50,231 bases of DNA from Cryomorphaceae bacterium ASP10-05a (GTDB lineage Bacteria > Bacteroidota > Bacteroidia > Flavobacteriales_D > Sanyastnellaceae). The notes beneath the pieces are model-generated. The model was not told where the DNA came from. It worked only from the letters and a program-made list of their open reading frames with translations, and did no database searches. Below, one piece after another: positions 44,124-50,231 of the stretch. Where the stretch lies: the NCBI GenBank assembly GCA_000981645.1, contig LAQC01000033.1, positions 11,032 through 61,262 of the forward strand, read 5' to 3'. Each line of letters opens with the position of its first letter. Position 1 is the first letter of the stretch. The translations under genes and the position numbers were made by a program.

Positions 44124-46067
44124 CTAATTGATTTTAAACTCTGTTCTTCTGTTGGCTGCTCTTCCAGAATCTGTCTCGTTAGAATCTATTGGAGCTGTTT
44201 CTCCATACCCTTTAGCAGAAACTCTGTCTGCTACTATACCTGAATCTACTACGAATTTAGCTACAGATTCTGCTCTGCTTTTAGAAAGAGCCAAATTATC
44301 CTCCACAGAACCTATATTATCTGTATGGCCTCCTATTTCTATTCGTAAATCAGGATTCAAGTTCATAAACGAAACTAATCTTCCTAACTCTATTTTAGAA
44401 GACTCTTTAAGCTCATAGCTATCCGTGTCAAAGAATACATTTTGTAACACTACAGAATTTCCCGCGGTTATCTTTTTCATTGGCACGTTTAATTCGTAAG
44501 GCTCTGCTATTCCCTTAGTCTTTAATTTGAAGTTTTCTGAATGAAACATATATCCTTCTCTACTTACACTTACCATATATTCTTTACCTACAGGAAGTGG
44601 AATTAAGAATTCTCCAGACTTATCGCTTGTTCCTACCGCTACAGAAGCTCCTGTTTCTAAATCTACGAGTTCGAACGAAGCATCTAGCGGCCTAAAGTTT
44701 TTAGCATCATATATTAACCCTTCAGCGTAAGTTACTGGCTGTGGTTTTACATTTTCGGGAAGCTCGAAATGATATAAATCCAAGTCACCAAATCCCCCTG
44801 GTCTATCACTAGCAAAAACAGCTAGACTACCACTCGAAGAAACCAGCAAACTATTTTCATCTCCTGCTGTATTGATGGGATAACCAAGATTTACTGGCTC
44901 TCCCCAACTTCCGTCTGGGTGCTTTCTAGACATGAATAAATCCAACCCACCCATTCCAGGATGTCCGTCTGAGGCAAAGTATAGCGTCTGTCCATCGGGA
45001 TGTATAAAAACAGACTCTTCTACTTCTGGTGTATTTACCAAGCCCGGAATTTTAGATGGCTTAGACCATGTGCCTTTATCACTAAGCTCCGCAGACCAAA
45101 TATCTTGATGGGAAATACCTTTTCCTGAACGCCTTCCTCTTACGAAATACAGCGTTTTTCCATCTGCAGAAAATGAGGGCTGAGATTCCCAAACCCCAGA
45201 GTTTATCGTCCCTCCTAAATTCATGGCCTCAGTCCAATTTTTTCCTTCTTTGTAAGCATAAAACAAATCACAGGAGCCATAACCTGTTCTCCCTGCTCCA
45301 TAATCATCAAAGAGCTGACATGCTGTAAAAAAAAGTATTCTACCATTGGCAGAATAACTCGGAGCCCCTTCATTCATTAATGTGTTTACTACACGCAGAT
45401 TCTTTGCGTTTTCCCACTGGTCATTCTCCTTATTACTCACATAAAAATCCTCGTGAACACCATTAAAGGCATTGGCATTTTCTATTCTACGGGTAAATAA
45501 CAATTCATCCTCATCTACTGTGAGCGTAGGGTAATATTCTGGGAATTTCGTATTGATAGAAGGACCGAAGTTTATAGGCTCGAACGGCACCGGATTTTTC
45601 AATGCCTCCTGAGCGAAAGAACAATTCCTTAATGACCTAGTAGCTCTTTCTGTCATCGGAGATGCCGCTGGATTAGACTTCTCGTACAAAGTGAAATTAT
45701 AAATGGCAGCCTCATAATCAGATTCACTCATATTTATCTCTCCCAAGTAAAAGTAAGCCGCCATAAACTTTCTGGGCTCTATAGATATAGCCTTTTCTAA
45801 TTGTTTTCTAGCACTCTTTAAATCGTTCGTTTCTAGGTATAACTCAGAAAGTACAATGTATGCGTCTGTGAAATTTTCATCTCTTTGAATGGCTTGCTTG
45901 AATAAAGCCTCTGCTTTTTCGTGCTCTCTTGAAGTAAGCGCTGCAGTAGCCTGTTCAAATAGCTTTATGGCTTTTTTATTCTCTGTAGAATAATCTGTAT
46001 TCCTTCCTTGAGCTGAAGCAGAGAAGCTCATAGACAGAGCTGCTAAAACTATAAATAGGTTCTTCAT
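44124..46067 (-). CDS. PorE-like T9SS accessory OmpA/beta-propeller protein
   Basis: A 647-residue exported protein (signal peptide 1-19, ending ASAQG). The domain order is TPR repeats (about 28-140), PD40 beta-propeller (about 160-430, with FTRRIENANAF and LYFASDGHPGMGGLDLFMS), carboxypeptidase-regulatory-like domain (about 438-520) and an OmpA peptidoglycan-binding domain (about 530-647, NPDLRIEIGGHTDN and ANRRTEFKIN). This order is the same as PorE of Porphyromonas gingivalis, which anchors the type IX machinery to peptidoglycan. Unlike PorE of P. gingivalis there is no lipobox Cys. Orthology should be checked. It is convergent with the CotH gene, 11 bp away. Confidence 0.85.
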   Translation of the reverse strand: MKNLFIVLAALSMSFSASAQGRNTDYSTENKKAIKLFEQATAALTSREHEKAEALFKQAIQRDENFTDAYIVLSELYLETNDLKSARKQLEKAISIEPRKFMAAYFYLGEINMSESDYEAAIYNFTLYEKSNPAASPMTERATRSLRNCSFAQEALKNPVPFEPINFGPSINTKFPEYYPTLTVDEDELLFTRRIENANAFNGVHEDFYVSNKENDQWENAKNLRVVNTLMNEGAPSYSANGRILFFTACQLFDDYGAGRTGYGSCDLFYAYKEGKNWTEAMNLGGTINSGVWESQPSFSADGKTLYFVRGRRSGKGISHQDIWSAELSDKGTWSKPSKIPGLVNTPEVEESVFIHPDGQTLYFASDGHPGMGGLDLFMSRKHPDGSWGEPVNLGYPINTAGDENSLLVSSSGSLAVFASDRPGGFGDLDLYHFELPENVKPQPVTYAEGLIYDAKNFRPLDASFELVDLETGASVAVGTSDKSGEFLIPLPVGKEYMVSVSREGYMFHSENFKLKTKGIAEPYELNVPMKKITAGNSVVLQNVFFDTDSYELKESSKIELGRLVSFMNLNPDLRIEIGGHTDNIGSVEDNLALSKSRAESVAKFVVDSGIVADRVSAKGYGETAPIDSNETDSGRAANRRTEFKIN

Positions 46068-46165
46068 CGAGTGGTTTTTCTTATTGATAAAACGGGTCTT
46101 CTGCAGGAATGTTTACAAATTCCTAACCAAAGATTTCTGTGTGATATAAAACTCGAAGTTTTTAG

Positions 46166-46177
46166 GCGTTGCAACGC
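46166..46177. repeat. Palindrome GCGTTGCAACGC (copy 3)
   Basis: A perfect 12-nt palindrome in the intergenic region between the PorE-like gene and the phosphoesterase gene. On the minus strand it follows TTAATTTTC (46169-46186 read backwards), resembling the -7/motif fusion at 29.3 kb and directed at the PorE-like gene. Confidence 0.55.
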
Positions 46178-46218
46178 GAAAATTAATTCTATTTGTACTA
46201 CTTCTACTGTGAATAAAG

Positions 46219-46725
46219 ATGACGAGAATAGGACTTATTTCTGATACCCATAGCCATATAGATGAGCGTATACTCCATTACTTCGATGAGGTAGATGAAA
46301 TATGGCATGCTGGTGATATAGGTTCTATGGAAGTCCTAGAAAAGCTAGAAGCTCATAAACCTACTCGGGCCGTATATGGAAATATAGATAACGCTAAAAT
46401 AAGAAGTGCCACCGAGCACATTCACAGAATTTCTGTAGAAGGAATGAATTTTTGGATGATTCATATAGGCGGAAGACCAGGGAAATATTCTAAAGGAATT
46501 CACGAGAGCATGGTAGCCGAAAGACCTGATGTATTTATCTGTGGCCACAGTCATATATGCAAAGTTCAACAAGACGCTAGATATGATATGCTTTATATTA
46601 ATCCAGGAGCGGCAGGAGTTCAAGGATTTCATAAGGTGAGAACAATGTTACGCTTCTGTGTTCATGCCGGAAAAATGAGTAACCTAGAAGTGATCGAACT
46701 TGGGCTTAGAGGAACAGAACTGTAA
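46219..46725 (+). CDS. YfcE-like metallophosphoesterase
   Basis: A 168-residue calcineurin-like phosphoesterase of the YfcE/MJ0936 family. The metal-binding motifs are present: GLISDTHSHID at the N terminus, WHAGDIGS around residue 34, VYGNIDNA around residue 52, then WMIHIGG and ICGHSHI near residue 110, and NPGAAGVQG. The length is as expected. It hydrolyses phosphodiesters or related substrates in vitro in the family; the physiological substrate is unknown. It is convergent with a lipoprotein gene. Confidence 0.92.
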   Translation: MTRIGLISDTHSHIDERILHYFDEVDEIWHAGDIGSMEVLEKLEAHKPTRAVYGNIDNAKIRSATEHIHRISVEGMNFWMIHIGGRPGKYSKGIHESMVAERPDVFICGHSHICKVQQDARYDMLYINPGAAGVQGFHKVRTMLRFCVHAGKMSNLEVIELGLRGTEL

Positions 46726-46782
46726 TCCGAAATCTGCTAAATCAATAAAACATAAGGGATGCAGCTGAATACCTCTCTTTTT

Positions 46783-47610
46783 TTAATAGTCAGTCACCAT
46801 TTTTTCAAGCTCAGAGAGCAAGCCTGATATTTTCATGTCTTTTTGACGAATTGATTTTACCTCAGACATCTCATCTATAAATGGCCCTTGGAACATAAAC
46901 GCATCAGCCCTTAAAGAGCTTATTCTAGCGTATAGATTCGAAAACTGATAAAACTCATTATCTAACTGACGTATTTTTTGCTTCATTTTATTGATGGCCG
47001 TCATACTTTCTCTTGAGTCAGCTCGACTCGTAATGTCTCTTTTATAATCGTCATAAAGGACTTTTAGAGAATCGAAATCTATTTCTAACTCACTCATCTT
47101 CTGAGATAACTCAACCTCAAAATCCAGAAGAGCTAGCGCCTTTATTTTATGAGCTGCGCAAATAGAATCGAAAACCGCATCTGTTATAATCAAGTTTTTT
47201 AAATCAAGAGCATTACTTTTCTCTTGGTCTTGAAGAGATGCTATTAGAGCCTTATAATTTGATAGTTGAGAACCTGGTTTAGTTAATGGTTTTTGAGCTT
47301 GCTCTGTTCTAAAATATTTAATAGCGTCTAATCTTTCTTGAGAACTCTCAGACACTCTTTTAGAAGCACTCTCAATGTTTTCTGCATTCTTTTTCAATAA
47401 TCGGTAAGGTTGTGCTTCTTTATTTCGAGTGGCACTATAGACTCCATTAAATAGAAACACATCAGGCTCACTTATTCCGGCAGAACCCTTCATTTGATCA
47501 TCTAGAACAGACTCATACTGGGAAATTGCGCTATTCCATTGGTCAAAAGGAATTCTCCCGCAGGAACTCAGAATTAGCATGCACAAGGAAACTAATAACA
47601 TAATTCTCAT
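46783..47610 (-). CDS. Coiled-coil lipoprotein
   Basis: I do not recognise a family. This 275-residue protein begins with a lipobox LILSSC, acylated Cys at 17, giving an outer- or inner-membrane lipoprotein. The mature part is largely helical and charged, with coiled-coil-like heptads throughout (for example about 165-250 with IRQLDNEFYQFS). Its ATG overlaps the stop of the DUF4293 gene (ATGA), so the two are co-translated. A structural role in the envelope is possible, but unsupported. Confidence 0.75.
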   Translation of the reverse strand: MRIMLLVSLCMLILSSCGRIPFDQWNSAISQYESVLDDQMKGSAGISEPDVFLFNGVYSATRNKEAQPYRLLKKNAENIESASKRVSESSQERLDAIKYFRTEQAQKPLTKPGSQLSNYKALIASLQDQEKSNALDLKNLIITDAVFDSICAAHKIKALALLDFEVELSQKMSELEIDFDSLKVLYDDYKRDITSRADSRESMTAINKMKQKIRQLDNEFYQFSNLYARISSLRADAFMFQGPFIDEMSEVKSIRQKDMKISGLLSELEKMVTDY

Positions 47611-48065
47611 CTTAATCTGTCTAAGGATTTAACCAATTCTTCATCCTTCTTTATAGCTCTATTCGCTAAAAACACAAAAGGCAGTGCCGCTACTGGCGCA
47701 ACATAACCTAGCCAATACCCAGTCAATTCGGCTCCTTCAGGCTTATTATATTCTATGACTGCCATAGAAATAACTATCAGCGCTGCTAATAGCAAATAAA
47801 TCACTCTTCCTAATGAAAGCTGTTTTTGTCTTTCTTTAAACTGCGTGAGCATGAACACAATCATGGCTAAGGATATAGGACCTAAGGCCATAAGCCCAAC
47901 TCCCCATTCACTCGTTTCTACAGACCCATCTGAGCCTAATAGATTTTTAATGTTTAGTGAATAGCTTAAATCTCCCAGCTCATAAAAGCAAATAGGAAAG
48001 AAAAACAATAGACACAATGAAACCGCAGCTAACAGTAAGTATACGGTTTGGATTCTTTGCAGCAT
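47607..48065 (-). CDS. DUF4293 family membrane protein
   Basis: A 152-residue four-helix membrane protein of the Bacteroidota-specific DUF4293 family. It starts MLQRIQTVYLLLAAVSL, as family members do, with hydrophobic segments at about 8-28, 55-72, 85-105 and 115-135, and a charged tail KKDEELVKSLDRLR. I place the start at 48065 because a promoter -7 box (48082-48089) overlaps the coding sequence of the longer in-frame alternative at 48098. Function is unknown. It is the first gene of a two-gene operon, divergent from rho. Confidence 0.85.
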   Translation of the reverse strand: MLQRIQTVYLLLAAVSLCLLFFFPICFYELGDLSYSLNIKNLLGSDGSVETSEWGVGLMALGPISLAMIVFMLTQFKERQKQLSLGRVIYLLLAALIVISMAVIEYNKPEGAELTGYWLGYVAPVAALPFVFLANRAIKKDEELVKSLDRLR

Positions 48066-48081
48066 AACTTCTTTTTTTCTA

Positions 48082-48089
48082 CAAAGATA
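48082..48089 (-). promoter_or_regulatory. -7 box of the DUF4293/lipoprotein operon
   Basis: Minus-strand TATCTTTG is an exact TAnnTTTG match. It ends 16 nt before the ATG at 48065, giving a leader of about 10 nt. Confidence 0.6.
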
Positions 48090-48175
48090 ATTTTCCATTA
48101 GAATTCAGAGTGCATTATTATTAACCATTTACTGCTTAGCAATGAAAAAAAACATTAATATTGTAAAATCTTAAG

Positions 48176-48190
48176 TTGGCAATCAGCCAA
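48176..48190 (+). other. Small hairpin in the rho leader region
   Basis: TTGGC-AATCA-GCCAA can form a 5-bp stem with a 5-nt loop, about 83 nt before the rho ATG. An imperfect -7 (TAATATTG at 48156-48163) just upstream would place the hairpin in the 5' untranslated region. The stem is short, so its function is uncertain. Confidence 0.3.
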
Positions 48191-48272
48191 GCATAACACA
48201 AATCACAACAGATAGAGAATTTCAATCCGAAAATCCAAATTCACGATTAATTACTGAATTCATTCGCAATAG

Positions 48273-50123
48273 ATGTACGACATTATTTCATTAAATGGTA
48301 TGAAGGTAGCAGAGCTTAGAGATGTAGCCGCTAAACTTGATATCAAAAAAGCTGACAAGCTTAAAAAACAAGATCTTATTTACAAAATATTAGATGAGCA
48401 GGCGGTAAACCCTCCTACTAAAGCTCCTATTAAGGCCCCTGAAGCTAATAAAGCTGCGCATAAACCAAACACATCTAGAAAGCCAGCTCCTAAAAAAGAA
48501 TTTGCGCCTGTTGCGCCTAAAGAAGATTCTACTTCTGTAGAATCCTCTAAGCCTAAAGAGACTCCTGCGCAAAGAGACGCTACTAGGGTAAACTCAGCAG
48601 ATGGCAAAAGATCGGCATCACCAGCCAAAGGTAAAAGACCGCGAAAAAAAGTAGCTATTTCTGATTCAACTACTAATTCTAATACTCCTGCTGCTCCGAA
48701 AGCAAACGTTACAGAAACGGCAGAAGTATCAGAACAAAAAGAAAACACTCAAGCTAAGAAACCTGTTCATTCGAACAATAACAGGCCACAGCGAGAAAAC
48801 ACTAATTCTGATCACAAAAACACTAGAAATCAGAATAACCCGAATCAAAACAATAATCCGAACCAGAATAACAACCCAAATCAAAATAATAACCCGAATC
48901 AGAACAACAACCCAAATCAGGGTAACAATCCGAATCAGGGCAATAACCAGAACAATCATCACAAGAAAGAGCAAAAAAGAGGCAAGGCTGATGAGCATGG
49001 TTACAACTTTGATGGCCAGATAAAGGCTGAAGGTGTATTAGAAATGATGCTAGATGGTTACGGATTCTTAAGATCTTCTGATTTTAATTATTTAAATTCT
49101 CCAGATGACGTTTATGTAGCTCAAAGTCAAGTAAAGCTCTATGGGCTTAAAACTGGTGATTCTGTTGTAGGTAATATTAGACCTCCTAAACAAGGAGAAA
49201 AATATTTCCCGCTTATTTCTGTAGAGTCTATAAACGGGAGAAGCCCTGAGTTCGTAAGAGATAGAATACCATTCAAATATTTGACTCCGCTTTTCGCAGA
49301 GGAAAAGTTTCAATTAGGGAAAAATTCTAAAAACATCTCTACTAGACTAATGGATCTGTTCGCTCCTATAGGAAAAGGACAGAGAGGAATGATCGTATCT
49401 CAGCCTAAAACTGGTAAGACTGTATTATTAAAAGAAATAGCTAACTCTATAGCTGAGAACCATCCTGAGACCTACTTAATTATCCTTCTTATAGACGAAA
49501 GACCTGAAGAGGTAACGGATATGAAAAGAAGTGTAAATGCTGAAGTAATAGCCTCTACGTTTGATGAGCCCGCAGATAGACACGTAAAAATAGCCAACCT
49601 CGTACTAGAGAAAGCTAAGAGAATGGTAGAATGCGGACATGATGTTTGTATCCTTCTAGATTCTATTACTAGACTAGCTCGAGCATATAACACTGTGAGT
49701 CCGGCTTCTGGTAAAGTATTAACTGGTGGTGTAGATGCAAATGCACTTCACAAGCCTAAAAGATTCTTTGGTGCAGCTAGAAACATAGAAAATGGTGGCT
49801 CTTTAAGCATCATAGCTACGGCATTAACTGACACTGGTTCTAAGATGGATGAAGTGATCTTTGAAGAGTTCAAAGGAACGGGTAACATGGAACTTCAGCT
49901 AGATAGAAAAATCGCCAATAGAAGAATTTTCCCTGCTATAGATATTACTTCTTCAGGAACTAGAAGAGAAGATCTATTGATGGATAAAGAAGCGCTTCAG
50001 AGAATTTGGATTCTAAGAAAACATCTTGCTGATATGAATCCTATAGAAGCTATGGAATTCGTTAAAAGTAGAATTATGTCTACAGAATCTAACGAAGAGT
50101 TTTTAATCTCTATGAATAGCTAA
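48273..50123 (+). CDS. rho: Transcription termination factor Rho with long disordered insert
   Basis: A 616-residue hexameric RNA-dependent ATPase. The N-terminal Rho_N/SAP-like helices (1-45) lead to a disordered, Lys/Pro/Ser-rich region (about 46-250) containing the Asn/Pro/Gln repeats at 188-223. The cold-shock RNA-binding domain (about 250-325) has [28 protein letters not shown]. The ATPase has Walker A QPKTGKT near 377, [13 protein letters not shown], the [10 protein letters not shown] segment, and the Q/R-loop region [20 protein letters not shown]. Bacteroidota Rho proteins often have this long insert, and in Bacteroides thetaiotaomicron such a region mediates condensate formation. E. 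coli Rho is about 420 residues. Confidence 0.96.
   Translation: MYDIISLNGMKVAELRDVAAKLDIKKADKLKKQDLIYKILDEQAVNPPTKAPIKAPEANKAAHKPNTSRKPAPKKEFAPVAPKEDSTSVESSKPKETPAQRDATRVNSADGKRSASPAKGKRPRKKVAISDSTTNSNTPAAPKANVTETAEVSEQKENTQAKKPVHSNNNRPQRENTNSDHKNTRNQNNPNQNNNPNQNNNPNQNNNPNQNNNPNQGNNPNQGNNQNNHHKKEQKRGKADEHGYNFDGQIKAEGVLEMMLDGYGFLRSSDFNYLNSPDDVYVAQSQVKLYGLKTGDSVVGNIRPPKQGEKYFPLISVESINGRSPEFVRDRIPFKYLTPLFAEEKFQLGKNSKNISTRLMDLFAPIGKGQRGMIVSQPKTGKTVLLKEIANSIAENHPETYLIILLIDERPEEVTDMKRSVNAEVIASTFDEPADRHVKIANLVLEKAKRMVECGHDVCILLDSITRLARAYNTVSPASGKVLTGGVDANALHKPKRFFGAARNIENGGSLSIIATALTDTGSKMDEVIFEEFKGTGNMELQLDRKIANRRIFPAIDITSSGTRREDLLMDKEALQRIWILRKHLADMNPIEAMEFVKSRIMSTESNEEFLISMNS
48834..48941 (+). 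repeat. In-frame 18-bp tandem repeat in rho (Asn-Asn-Pro-Asn-Gln-Asn/Gly)
   Basis: Six tandem units of 18 bp encode NNPNQN (four copies) or NNPNQG (two copies), residues 188-223 of Rho, followed by NNQNNHH. Asn, Pro and Gln codons vary between synonymous forms (AAT/AAC, CCG/CCA, CAA/CAG), so the repeat is not a fresh DNA expansion and appears maintained at the protein level. Confidence 0.9.
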
Positions 50124-50231
50124 TAAAGTCTTTGGGGTATTTAATAAACAACACAATAGTAGAGATAAAGCATTAGAGACATATTAGGTATTATATAGCC
50201 TTTACTAAATAAAACTAAACTAAAAATTATC

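Noticed and set aside
48834-48941. The tandem repeat as a possible CRISPR or minisatellite array
   Set aside because: The units are 18 bp, have no spacers, and remain in frame with a conserved peptide pattern.
48729-48998. Minus-strand ORF opposite the Rho repeat, rich in Val and Ile
   Set aside because: It is a mirror of the Asn codon repeat (GTT/ATT complement) and not an independent gene.

Overview
The window reads as chromosomal DNA of a Bacteroidota bacterium, most likely a flavobacterial-type (Flavobacteriales) heterotroph. The indicators are type IX secretion (T9SS) sorting domains of types A and B, a PorE-like OmpA/beta-propeller protein, a TamL-type outer-membrane assembly lipoprotein, DUF4293, a serine-palmitoyltransferase-like enzyme for sphingolipids, and several Bacteroidota -7 promoter boxes (TAnnTTTG). 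The DNA is moderately AT-rich (about 37-39% GC by eye) and densely coded. I saw no tRNA, rRNA, CRISPR array, insertion sequence, integrase or phage gene.

Layout. 0.1-7.2 kb: a secreted BNR/sortilin-like propeller protein, an AI-2E family permease, a Tat-exported pirin and the SPT-like enzyme, with a strong bidirectional terminator between the last two. 7.5-15.1 kb: a sugar and envelope block with a UDP-glucuronate-type epimerase, a polyprenyl-phosphate-type GT2, shikimate kinase (opposite strand), an LptF/LptG permease, two GT4 glycosyltransferases and class 2 dihydroorotate dehydrogenase. 15.3-19.7 kb: a 1453-residue SBBP/PKD surface protein with a type B T9SS tail. 19.7-24.4 kb: an MBL hydrolase, TamL, a SpoU rRNA/tRNA methyltransferase and a solitary TonB C-terminal domain. 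24.4-30.6 kb: an ECF sigma factor overlapping a one-pass membrane protein (candidate anti-sigma/sensor), a GT39-type membrane glycosyltransferase, an acyltransferase and a DEAD-box helicase.

30.9-34.6 kb: a T9SS-secreted esterase with flanking sequence that looks slightly foreign, and a secreted DUF5060-type glycoside-hydrolase-like protein. 34.6-38.7 kb: a zinc-ribbon protein and a two-gene operon of a T9SS-secreted PQQ-type sugar dehydrogenase and a TonB-dependent receptor. 38.8-46.1 kb: an OmpA-DUF1573 fusion, a CotH-kinase/beta-helix lipoprotein and the PorE-like protein. 46.2-50.1 kb: a YfcE-like phosphoesterase, a coiled-coil lipoprotein, DUF4293 and transcription terminator Rho with an Asn/Pro/Gln repeat tract.

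The main theme is cell-envelope construction and secretion to the surface. The most unusual signals are: a dispersed 9-mer GCGTWGCAA (12 loci, three of them the full palindrome GCGTTGCAACGC) that is partly fused to -7 boxes; the low-complexity repeat in Rho; the sugar dehydrogenase/receptor pair, which suggests PQQ scavenging; and the sigma factor/one-pass membrane protein pair. None of these proves a new system. They are the best leads.
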